Part shown: in pieces, positions 9,573 through 17,244 of the stretch | Layout of the letters: each line of letters opens with the position of its first letter | Numbering within the stretch: the stretch's first letter is position 1 | Source: a virus | Direction: 5' to 3' (one strand) | Length of the DNA: 34,217 nt | Virus record (IMG/VR): IMGVR_UViG_3300043409_001579 | Coordinates: 1 to 34,217 of that record | Position numbers and translations under genes: made by a program | Notes under the pieces: generated by a model | Told to the model about the DNA's origin: nothing | The model's input: the letters and a program-made list of their open reading frames with translations, nothing else | Database searches by the model: none

Positions 9573-10262
9573 TTATTCGTTTGTTTTTTCTATTGGGTTA
9601 TAGGTCTGCTGCCTTCTAGCTTCTATATCTTCTAATGCTAACAATACAGCTTGGTCAACTATTTCATCATGTAAATGATTTGATAATTCACAATCAACAG
9701 GTGTTGTTCCTATTGAAACTATTGAAACTGGTTTCTTAATATATCTAAGCCTGTAATTTGTAATTGTTGTTGTTGAATCATGTATTAATTCAACTCTTCC
9801 AGCTTCCATCAGTCTTAGTATTCTTTGCTTGTTAGCCTTAAGAAATGCATTGTTAATTATGTTGCTAGCATCATTATGTTGTATTGGATAAACTGGAATT
9901 ATGTCCACTTTAGGTATCCCTGTACAATCATTATAAACTATGCTAGCTCTTTCATTTACAATAAACCAATGATCTGTTGGCAATGTTACAAATTGAGCAT
10001 TTACATCTATATTATCAACAGCATTTAATGCTGGTGTTATAATTGCATTAACTACAATTGCTTTTAGGTCTTCAGTTCTTTTTTGAGTTTCCTCAAATGA
10101 TTCTCTTTTGATGTTGTTTAAACCATATCTTTGTTTGACTATTCTTTCTTGAGCTTGATTTAATAATAAATCAATTTCTGTACCGTCAAAGTTTGGATAG
10201 TTTAAACTATCAGTTTTATCTAGTCTGAATCTAAAAGCGGTAACCATTTCTGCCGCTGTCAT
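9573..10262 (-). CDS. Putative head-tail connector/adaptor, 229 aa
   Basis: It begins MTAAEMVTAFRFRLDKTDSL. The N-terminal helical region includes EIDLLLNQAQERIVKQRYG (about residues 29-47), a pattern recalling ring or adaptor proteins that sit below the portal in Bacteroidota phages. The middle is beta-rich (FVTLPTDHWFIVNERASIVY) and the C-terminus helical (HDEIVDQAVLLALEDIEARR). Position two genes after capsid and ahead of other tail-related genes suits a connector. Length and secondary-structure order agree with that role; homology was not tested. The stop is 29 nt upstream of the next start. Confidence 0.65.
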   Translation of the reverse strand: MTAAEMVTAFRFRLDKTDSLNYPNFDGTEIDLLLNQAQERIVKQRYGLNNIKRESFEETQKRTEDLKAIVVNAIITPALNAVDNIDVNAQFVTLPTDHWFIVNERASIVYNDCTGIPKVDIIPVYPIQHNDASNIINNAFLKANKQRILRLMEAGRVELIHDSTTTITNYRLRYIKKPVSIVSIGTTPVDCELSNHLHDEIVDQAVLLALEDIEARRQQTYNPIEKTNE

Positions 10263-10265
10263 TTA

Positions 10266-11075
10266 TTATTCCTTTTCTTTAGATTTATTTTTAAGATCAT
10301 TTCCAGCTGCAATTTTAATTGATTGCTTTCTAGGATCTTTGAAGAATTCAATAACTCCATCAATTGATGAGCCAAGAGATTCTCCTTCATAAACATAATA
10401 GTTAGACTTTTTAGTTAACATTCCTTTTTCAAGTAGGTCTGCCACTAATATTCTTGTTGTCAAATCTTTATCTGTAACCACTCTAATGAATTCCTTTGGA
10501 TCAGATTTAAGTTCTTTATATAATTCAGCTTTGATGATTGTCTCTGAAAGGTTTTCAATTCCTCTCATTGGCATTTTCTTAGTGCTGTTTAATATTTTAA
10601 AAATTCCTTTCTTTTCAGCTGTAGTTGTCTCAGAGAATTTTTCCATTGCTTCCAACTCTAAGTTAGCTTCAATTTCAAGTGCTTTTGCCTGAGCTTCTAA
10701 ATCCTCAACAACAAATTCCGTGTTTGGATTGTTTCTAGCTTCTAATTGATTTTTAGCAACATTATTTCTTTCTGTAAGCGCTCTAAATCTAATAACATCC
10801 ATTATGGATGATGTAGGGAACTTTGTTGCTTTATCATTGTTAAGTCTTAATTCTAAGTTTCCCCAGAATGTACCATTTGTTCTTCCTAATGTTCCTTTTG
10901 CAAGTCCAAGTTCTGCTTCATATAAAGCTTCTTCTTCTTGTGTCAGTCCTGTCTTATATAAACCATCTGCATCTAAAGCTGCTCCTGTGTAAACTGTTCT
11001 TGTTTTTGGCAATGAACTTACACCTGAAAATTTAACTCTTGGGTGTGGCTTAATTGTATATACTTTTATTTCCAT
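10266..11075 (-). CDS. Phage protein downstream of capsid, possible winged-helix C-terminus, 269 aa
   Basis: The N-terminal half contains VYTIKPHPRVKFSG, an acidic helix (LTQEEEALYEAELGLAKGTL) and NGTFWGNLELRLNN. The middle is a Glu/Ala-rich helix (VEDLEAQAKALEIEANLELE). The C-terminal third (about 190-255) has the length and pattern of a small winged-helix domain: PKEFIRVVTDKDLTTRILV, then LLEKGMLTKKSNYYVYEG and SIDGVIEFFKDPRKQ. The family seems common in Bacteroidota phages next to capsid genes, role unknown to me. It has its own promoter candidate (11125-11158) and ends 3 nt before the connector gene. Confidence 0.72.
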   Translation of the reverse strand: MEIKVYTIKPHPRVKFSGVSSLPKTRTVYTGAALDADGLYKTGLTQEEEALYEAELGLAKGTLGRTNGTFWGNLELRLNNDKATKFPTSSIMDVIRFRALTERNNVAKNQLEARNNPNTEFVVEDLEAQAKALEIEANLELEAMEKFSETTTAEKKGIFKILNSTKKMPMRGIENLSETIIKAELYKELKSDPKEFIRVVTDKDLTTRILVADLLEKGMLTKKSNYYVYEGESLGSSIDGVIEFFKDPRKQSIKIAAGNDLKNKSKEKE

Positions 11076-11124
11076 TTTAATTTTTCCTTCTTTATTTGTT
11101 TTCCTTTTGTTTTTTTTGTATTCT

Positions 11125-11158
11125 ATAATATAAACCTTTTAATCTTAATAAACAACTT
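11125..11158 (-). promoter_or_regulatory. Promoter upstream of the 269-aa gene
   Basis: On the minus strand AAGTTG (11158-11153) is followed, 20 nt after TTG, by TATATTAT (11132-11125). Spacing and boxes match the other members of the promoter set in this window and the Bacteroidota TTG / TAnnTTTG type. It lies between the terminator hairpin after the capsid gene and the ATG at 11075, so it would restart transcription after capsid. Confidence 0.7.
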
Positions 11159-11163
11159 AATTT

Positions 11164-11217
11164 AATGAATAAAACACAGAGAAGAGATTTTTAGTCTCTC
11201 CTCTATGTTATTCATTA
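11164..11217 (-). terminator. Strong terminator hairpin after the capsid gene
   Basis: The arms at 11193-11217 and 11164-11188 are complementary over more than 20 bases with only small bulges (AATGAATAA...GAGGAGAGAC against TCTCTTCTCTG...TTATTCATT), with a short A/T loop. The structure starts a few bases after the capsid stop and is followed in the minus transcript by A/T-rich sequence. It closes the scaffold-capsid unit, or stabilises the 3' end of that message. Confidence 0.75.
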
Positions 11218-11223
11218 ATTTAT

Positions 11224-12678
11224 TTAAGAAATGTTATCCACATCTAAAATGAACTGAGCAGCATTGCTTGGATCACGTAACATGATTCCTTGCTCTGTCA
11301 TGATATGAAATTCATATCCATCAACAGCTGTTGCAGAAGTTCCGTTCTTTTTAGGACCGTAAGGACCATACATACCTTCAACATATGTGCTAACTGTCTC
11401 ACGACCTTTAGTGTACACCTTTTGAATGCTTGGCTCACCTTTTGAATAAGCTTTGAAATTCAAGAAAGTTGCTTTATAAGACTCAGCTGGTAAACCAGTT
11501 TGAGGGTGCAACAAACGATTTCTCATTGTTGAGTTATAAGGCTTGTATTCTTGAAGAACAAATGAATCTCCATTTAATCCTGTGTATTTAGTAAATTGAC
11601 CACCCAATCCCAAATCCTGACCAGTTCCTGAGATGAATTTAGAATCTACTAGTGTAAAGTTAGAAGCAGAAGCTTTCATAGCTTGATCAAACAAGTCCAT
11701 AAATCCACGTCCACAAAGAGCAACATACTCACGAGGACCATCTTCAGTTCCATTGTATGACAAGTCATTCATGAACTTACGGATTGTAGCCTCTGTTAGT
11801 GTTGTGTAATATCTCTTGTTACCAGCAGCAATTTGTTGTTCAAGTCCAGCACCTGTGTAAATTGTATTTCCACTTGCACCTTTCATGTCTGTAGTTCCAT
11901 TAGTCTTAACGTTAGATTTACCATACATTAACATAATTTCAACTTCATCCATCCACTGACACCAGAATTCCCACTCATTGTATTTAACCCATGTAGAAGC
12001 TGTTTCATTTCCTTCTGGACTCATCAATTTGATGTTCAACACTTTGTCATGAGCAGCACCTGTAATAGAATAAGACTTACGCAATGTAGTCATGTAATTC
12101 TCTAACATTAATGGTGTAGCATAATGAGTTTCTCCAGATGTTCTAGAATGGTCATTTTCAACAATGTTGAAATCTTTAGACAATTCTTTACCCACTGACA
12201 ATAAAGCTGCAGGAACGAAATCTGTTTGGCTAGCTGTAACCATTTGACATGTTAAAATGAAATCAACGCCATCATATTCAACTGGTCCAACCACTCTAAA
12301 TGAATAACGTGCATCATCTGGAATTAAAACGTCACCTTCTGTAAACCATTTTTCTCCAATACCAATTTTGAATGTAGAACCTGAAATACCTGGATAGGCT
12401 GTTGCTCCTTCAAATACTGCCTTAGTGATAGGAACAGCTTTACGGCTATCTCCCATAACACCCCAACGGTAGATGATATCATTCATTTCTTTAGCCTTAC
12501 CAACACCACCTGTCAATAATGACAATGCGTTTTTAAAACCATTTTGTTTGTTATAAATACGTGTTACCACTTGACTAGCCATTTCTGGTTCTGTCAAAAA
12601 GAATGTACGTAGATGGGTTGCTTGTGTCAAACCCGCGTGCCAGTTACCTTGGCTTATCTGTAAATTACTAATTTGCAT
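11224..12678 (-). CDS. Major capsid protein (HK97-type)
   Basis: The product is 484 aa, the usual size for crAss-like capsid proteins (about 490). It begins MQISNLQISQGNWHAGLTQA and contains ALSLLTGGVGKAKEMNDIIY near residue 52 and VMGDSRKAVPI near 74. Near the C-terminus, YVEGMYGPYGPKKNG (about 440) is a motif I associate with capsid proteins of Bacteroidota phages. Codon use is slightly richer in C-ending codons than its neighbours, as expected for high expression. The gene follows an acidic scaffold-like gene and is followed by a strong hairpin, the classical place for capsid. The HK97 fold is inferred from family resemblance and synteny. Confidence 0.88.
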   Translation of the reverse strand: MQISNLQISQGNWHAGLTQATHLRTFFLTEPEMASQVVTRIYNKQNGFKNALSLLTGGVGKAKEMNDIIYRWGVMGDSRKAVPITKAVFEGATAYPGISGSTFKIGIGEKWFTEGDVLIPDDARYSFRVVGPVEYDGVDFILTCQMVTASQTDFVPAALLSVGKELSKDFNIVENDHSRTSGETHYATPLMLENYMTTLRKSYSITGAAHDKVLNIKLMSPEGNETASTWVKYNEWEFWCQWMDEVEIMLMYGKSNVKTNGTTDMKGASGNTIYTGAGLEQQIAAGNKRYYTTLTEATIRKFMNDLSYNGTEDGPREYVALCGRGFMDLFDQAMKASASNFTLVDSKFISGTGQDLGLGGQFTKYTGLNGDSFVLQEYKPYNSTMRNRLLHPQTGLPAESYKATFLNFKAYSKGEPSIQKVYTKGRETVSTYVEGMYGPYGPKKNGTSATAVDGYEFHIMTEQGIMLRDPSNAAQFILDVDNIS

Positions 12679-12715
12679 TTTGTTATATATTTGATTGTTT
12701 AATTAAAAAACTTTT

Positions 12716-13849
12716 TTACACTGGCATCTTTTTAAAGCCAGCAAAACTGTTTCCTTCTTCTTTTTCCAGTCTAGGTGATCCAGATTTCATTTTATTTCTT
12801 CCATCTGAATAATTAGAAAGTTTCTTTTTAACTTCACTAACCACCTTGTTCTTCATTTCTTTTTCAAGCTTACTTGCATCCCAATTGTTCTTCATTAAGT
12901 ATGCAAATATATATCTTGCTTCTGGTCCCTTTTCTTTAGAATCTATTTGATATTGTGTAAGTCCTTCTTTCTTACTTACCACTTTAGTCATATAATCCCA
13001 AACTTCTTCTTTCACTTTTGGTGTAAGCTTAAATCCAGATATTTGTTCTTTATCAAACAATCCTTTTTTAAATTCTACCCATTCTTGCTTTTGAATCTCT
13101 TTTTGTTCTTCAGCGTATTTTTTTTGAGCTGCTACAAGTAAGTCCTTGTTGTCTGCTTCAATTTTTTGCAGTCTCTTTAAATGAGATTCAGCTTTAGCTT
13201 CAAGCTTCCCAGCGTCCTCATATAAACTAATTTCATCTGCTACATCTTCTTCACTCCATCCAGATGCAATAAGTCCTTCTCTAATTACATACTTTTGAGT
13301 GTCTTCATCATCAAGTTTTAAATCTGCAAATGATGCATCTTGATAATAATACTTATGAAAATCAGAAGGTCTTCCTCCGTTTTCAACAAACTCTAAATAT
13401 TTTTGAGTGTCTTCATCATATCCAGCTTTCCACTTGTTAATACCATTTGATATTGTTTTAGCTTGTAGCTTTTCTATGCCTTCTTCTGAATCATCAAATT
13501 CTTCTCCTTCTTCCCAGTCAATTAATCCCTTGCTAGCCATATGGCTTACAAATGGTTTTAATGAACCTTCTTCATCTTCTTCTTTAAAATCTTCACCATC
13601 CTCTTCTTCTTCATCTGTTCCAGGTTCTTCTTTAGAACTTGTTTTAGACTTCTTAGCAAGAATATCATCAGCTTCTTTTTTAGCAAGTTCTAAAGCATCT
13701 TCTGCTTCTTTTGCTTTCTTGTCTTCTGCAGACAATTCTTCCTTGATTTCTTCTTTGGGTTTTTTAGCTACTTTTTCTGGTGCGGCTAATGCGCCATCCT
13801 TTAATAGATTGAATCCTTCAAATAGATTCTCTTCTTGTTCTTCTGACAT
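12716..13849 (-). CDS. Scaffolding-like acidic protein, 377 aa
   Basis: The N-terminal third is very rich in Glu, Asp and Lys (EEIKEELSAEDKKAKEAEDA, DEEEEDGEDFKEEDEEG), then come helical segments (EDVADEISLYEDAGKLEAKA, IEADNKDLLVAAQKKYAEEQ) and a basic C-terminus (MKSGSPRLEKEEG...FAGFKKMPV). Strong charge, coiled-coil tendency, a basic tail that could contact capsid, and its place directly before the capsid gene are the hallmarks of phage scaffolds. No protease motif is seen. A promoter of the window's own set lies upstream (13869-13902). Confidence 0.78.
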   Translation of the reverse strand: MSEEQEENLFEGFNLLKDGALAAPEKVAKKPKEEIKEELSAEDKKAKEAEDALELAKKEADDILAKKSKTSSKEEPGTDEEEEDGEDFKEEDEEGSLKPFVSHMASKGLIDWEEGEEFDDSEEGIEKLQAKTISNGINKWKAGYDEDTQKYLEFVENGGRPSDFHKYYYQDASFADLKLDDEDTQKYVIREGLIASGWSEEDVADEISLYEDAGKLEAKAESHLKRLQKIEADNKDLLVAAQKKYAEEQKEIQKQEWVEFKKGLFDKEQISGFKLTPKVKEEVWDYMTKVVSKKEGLTQYQIDSKEKGPEARYIFAYLMKNNWDASKLEKEMKNKVVSEVKKKLSNYSDGRNKMKSGSPRLEKEEGNSFAGFKKMPV

Positions 13850-13868
13850 GTTTTCCTTCTTTTAGTTT

Positions 13869-13902
13869 ATAATATATGGTATTATTGTTCAATATGCAAC
13901 TT
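13869..13902 (-). promoter_or_regulatory. Promoter upstream of scaffold and capsid
   Basis: On the minus strand AAAGTTGC is followed, 20 nt after TTG (13899-13897), by TATATTAT (13876-13869). The spacing equals that of the four other promoters described here. It sits 19 nt upstream of the scaffold ATG at 13849 and downstream of the broken 65-codon gene, so it would drive scaffold and capsid separately from the long late transcript. Confidence 0.72.
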
Positions 13903-13933
13903 TCATTATTAAGTTGTCTTTTTACTATAGCTA

Positions 13934-14265
13934 TTAATTCTTAGCCCCTGTTACTTTAATTTTATAATTAGGAACATGCACTTCAAATTTTCCGTTATTA
14001 TTTACAACTTTAGATTTTGTTGTTTCTCCTAATTTTAACATATAGTCATCCATTCTTTTAGATCCTTCTATTGCTGCTTTTTCTGATTTAAAATTTGCAG
14101 AAGCAGACCACTCCTCAGAATAAATTGATTAGCTGTAGCAGCTCCACCATGTTGCATTTTTCTAGCTTCAGGATGAGCTTTAAAGAAAGCTTCTTCTGTT
14201 GGATATTTCTTGTAGAAGTCCTTCTCTGACTTTACCTTTGCAATTTTTAAAAAGTTAGCTTTCAT
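13934..14265 (-). pseudogene. Small virion-type gene split by a -1 frame change
   Basis: From ATG 14265 the frame reads MKANFLKIAKVKSEKDFYKK, then PTEEAFFKAHPEARKMQHGG, and stops at 14068 after 65 codons, the last part looking unnatural. In the -1 frame an open segment overlaps this tail and continues to a stop at 13934 with natural composition: SEEWSASANFKSEKAAIEG, then MDDYMLKLGETTKSKVVNNN and GKFEVHVPNYKIKVTGAKN. Joining the frames near 14120 gives a protein of about 110 aa. One missing base (for example one T of the run read as TTTATTC) would explain it. It could be a mutation, an assembly error or programmed -1 shifting, though I see no classical X-XXY-YYZ heptamer. FYKKYPTEEAFFKAHPEA is a motif of virion-associated proteins in Bacteroidota phages. 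Confidence 0.6.
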
Positions 14266-14360
14266 ATGGTATATTTATGTAATATATTGATCTAATGATA
14301 ATTAGCAAATTTAATGGTATTCATAGTAATTTACTAATTTTTTTTGATATATTTAAGTAT

Positions 14361-17243
14361 TTAGCTGTATTTATTTAACCAGTTATTTTGTCCACCTTGT
14401 TTCTTTTCATTTAATGCTGCTGCTCCAATTAATGTTGGAAATAAAGCTTTGTAAATATTAGGATTAGTCATATCAAACATTCCATTATTACCTCTTGCTG
14501 ATTTTAATTTACTTTTATTCAAATTATGTATTGTCTCCCTTTCTATATAAAAAGGATCTATTATATTTTTTATTTCTAAACTTGAAAAATTAGATTTTTC
14601 TAATGCTTCAGCAATATCATCTGTAAAATATGTTTTTTTATTTGGCAAATATTCTAATAATTCTTTTGGTATGTCTGATTTTTTAATATCATTAAAATCA
14701 CTGTTTTTAAAATCTGCAATAATTTTGTCTTTATTTGTATAGTATAATTCATGCATTCCTGCTTCATTAGAATGCATAATATCAGCTCTATATGATTTAT
14801 TAGTAACTGGTTCTTTCATTCCATATTTTTTAGCTCCAATAGATATTTGCTCTTCTATATTAGGAATATTTGGATTAAAATATTTATTTTCCATTCCTTT
14901 TCTAGTATAACCTGATGCACCAGCTTTATCTGCTGTAAAAACACTATTATAATTATCTGTTAAATTATTATTATGAATAGTTGTTCCTCTATATGTTCTA
15001 TTTGCTCCTTCAGGAAAAGCTTTTTTAAAATTACTACTATTCTGTTGTACAAATTGTTCTGGTGTACCTTGAAATAAAGAACCATCAGGATTCTTCATCC
15101 AACTGCCATTAGCTTTAGTAGATTGTTCTATAGCATTGTATTCATTCATTAAAGCTTTATTGTTTAGTATTTCTTTGTTCCAGTTTCCCCAGTTTATTTC
15201 TGATTTAAAATTTGATGTATTTTTTGGAACTTCTGGATATCCTTTTAACCAATGTGGTTTATTTATTTGATTATACTCTTCCATGAGTTTTGATAAATCA
15301 TCAACTGAATATCTTTCAGCTTGTTGAACCATATCTTTAGGAAGAATATATTCTGTATCATGTAAATTTGAAATAGTTTTTGCATCTTCAAAATTTTTAA
15401 CATTATATTTAGCAGCTTCTGATTTTGGCATACGAGCTTTTAATATTTCTATTTGAGCATTATCTGCAAAATTTCTTGTTCCTGGATTTATATAAAAATC
15501 TAAATCTGAAGGGTTATCTGCAAACCACTGACCAAAATATTTTTCTCTTGCTGCCATCTGAGGATTAGTCTGAGGATTCAATAAATTCTTTTGATACCAA
15601 GTAAGTTGTTCTCCTGCTGCTTGTTTAGCTTTTAATTGTTCTGCCATATTTATATATGGATCTTGTCCAACAGGTCTTGCTCTTACAAGCATTTGTTCTT
15701 GAGCTTCTTTTAAAGCTTTTGGATTTAATTTATAAGCATTAGATAATACTCCTGATTCTGTTCCTATAGCTTTGCCTGCTGCATTTAATCCTTTTCTGAT
15801 ATAAGGAGATGCATATTCTATTCCTTTTCCTATAAGTTTACCACCTACTTCATTAGCTAAACCCCATGCTGCCATGTTAGCGGCTATACCTAATCTATTA
15901 CCCATTGAACCATCACCAGTTATACTAGCTAACTCATCTTCAGATAATCCTTTAAATCTTGTTAGGTAAGATGCAAGCTGTCCACTTGGTTCATTGAACC
16001 ACGGATTATTTATTTTCTCTTGTATAAGATTAATATTTTCATCACTTTTTCCTGGATATCTTTTTTTAAGCTCTTCTCTTTCTTGATGTTGATTATATAA
16101 AGTTTCAGCAGAACCTTCTACTGCCGCCTTACCAGCTGCCTTAGCTTGTTCTTGAGCTTTGTATTTACTAGGAAGAACTTGAGCAGTCTCATCTTTTTGG
16201 AATCCACTAGTATCTATAGTTATTGGTTCCATTCTAGGAACAAACTTTGCTTTTGGTTTTAAGTTTTTAGATCCTTCATCTTGCCAAGTAATATTTTCAT
16301 CATCAGTTTTACCTCCATGAGTAAACTTTTCTTTTTCACATGAATCACATGGAACTCTTCCTCCATACATACGAACTGGTAATTTAATTTCTTCTGGGAA
16401 ATTACCGTCTTGATCAACAAGCTCTTGTCTCACTGGAATACCTCCTTGATTATTTAAATCAACTTGTGCTTGTCTATATTGATTTTCTAGCTCAGCTTTA
16501 TTTCCAACATATGTTTGATATTTCATTCTGACATTGGGATTGTTATTAGTCATTTTTAAAACAGGCATATTTTTATAAGAATATCTGCTTCCACCTTGAG
16601 AATTAGCAATCATTAAGTTTTCTCCTCCTTGAGTAACTACTCCTGAATGTGCGGTATAATATCCAGGAGATAATTGATTTCCTTGATAATCTTTTTCTCT
16701 AAAAATTTGTTCTCTAGCAACATCTCCTGGTTGTGGATTATCTGTCCATTCAAATCCAAGATCATTTATTTTTGAATCCCATTGTATATTTCCAGGAATT
16801 ATAGGCATTTTTTTACCACTTTTTGTTGTAGCTCCTGCATCTTGCAAACATTCTCCTGTATGTGTATTACAATAAAAAGCTCCTGATTTAATATAACTTA
16901 AATCAGTTCTTGTGCTAGGGTCTAATGACTTAGATTTTGCCAATGCAATTTCAGCAGTTTTTTCTCTTACGTCTTTAACTCTTTTATTTTCATTGCTTAA
17001 TCTTAATCCGCTATCTGTAAGATTATTTAAGTATTTATCAGTGTTATTGTAATATGTTTCTAAATTATTATTATAATTTGTATTTGTTGTAGGAGGTGAT
17101 TCTGATTCATCTTTTTCTCTACCTTCAGCAAATTTCTGATATGAATCATTGTAATCATCAACCATTTCCCTATATGAATATCCGCCATTTCTATATGACT
17201 TCATTAATTCATGCTTCTGTTTATAATGTAATTTATTCCACAT
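14361..17243 (-). CDS. Large virion-associated protein with peptidase-like N-terminus, 960 aa
   Basis: It lies directly after portal (1 nt gap) and before the scaffold region, the position of minor head or ejected proteins. Residues about 115-230 resemble an NlpC/P60 or CHAP cysteine peptidase/amidase: FYCNTHTGECLQ with candidate Cys125, NPQPGDVAR at 169-177, YTAHSGVV with candidate His199, and MIANSQGG with Asn214. A CxxC follows near 305 (RVPCDSCEKE). The middle is helical with a weakly amphipathic Ala/Gly stretch (GIAANMAAWGLANEVGGKLI). The C-terminal third has TYRGTTIHN near 748, YNSVFTADKAGASGY near 764 and NEAGMHELYYTN near 822, spaced like the R, S-T-S and E motifs of ADP-ribosyltransferases. 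The peptidase call is moderate, the transferase call weak. Cell-wall passage during entry and modification of a host target would be the corresponding roles. Confidence 0.75.
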   Translation of the reverse strand: MWNKLHYKQKHELMKSYRNGGYSYREMVDDYNDSYQKFAEGREKDESESPPTTNTNYNNNLETYYNNTDKYLNNLTDSGLRLSNENKRVKDVREKTAEIALAKSKSLDPSTRTDLSYIKSGAFYCNTHTGECLQDAGATTKSGKKMPIIPGNIQWDSKINDLGFEWTDNPQPGDVAREQIFREKDYQGNQLSPGYYTAHSGVVTQGGENLMIANSQGGSRYSYKNMPVLKMTNNNPNVRMKYQTYVGNKAELENQYRQAQVDLNNQGGIPVRQELVDQDGNFPEEIKLPVRMYGGRVPCDSCEKEKFTHGGKTDDENITWQDEGSKNLKPKAKFVPRMEPITIDTSGFQKDETAQVLPSKYKAQEQAKAAGKAAVEGSAETLYNQHQEREELKKRYPGKSDENINLIQEKINNPWFNEPSGQLASYLTRFKGLSEDELASITGDGSMGNRLGIAANMAAWGLANEVGGKLIGKGIEYASPYIRKGLNAAGKAIGTESGVLSNAYKLNPKALKEAQEQMLVRARPVGQDPYINMAEQLKAKQAAGEQLTWYQKNLLNPQTNPQMAAREKYFGQWFADNPSDLDFYINPGTRNFADNAQIEILKARMPKSEAAKYNVKNFEDAKTISNLHDTEYILPKDMVQQAERYSVDDLSKLMEEYNQINKPHWLKGYPEVPKNTSNFKSEINWGNWNKEILNNKALMNEYNAIEQSTKANGSWMKNPDGSLFQGTPEQFVQQNSSNFKKAFPEGANRTYRGTTIHNNNLTDNYNSVFTADKAGASGYTRKGMENKYFNPNIPNIEEQISIGAKKYGMKEPVTNKSYRADIMHSNEAGMHELYYTNKDKIIADFKNSDFNDIKKSDIPKELLEYLPNKKTYFTDDIAEALEKSNFSSLEIKNIIDPFYIERETIHNLNKSKLKSARGNNGMFDMTNPNIYKALFPTLIGAAALNEKKQGGQNNWLNKYS

Positions 17244-17244
17244 A

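Noticed and set aside
13407-13865. Ser-rich plus-strand frame of 152 codons opposite scaffold
   Set aside because: It mirrors the Glu/Asp/Lys-rich scaffold codons (TTC and TCT runs) and has no leader of its own.
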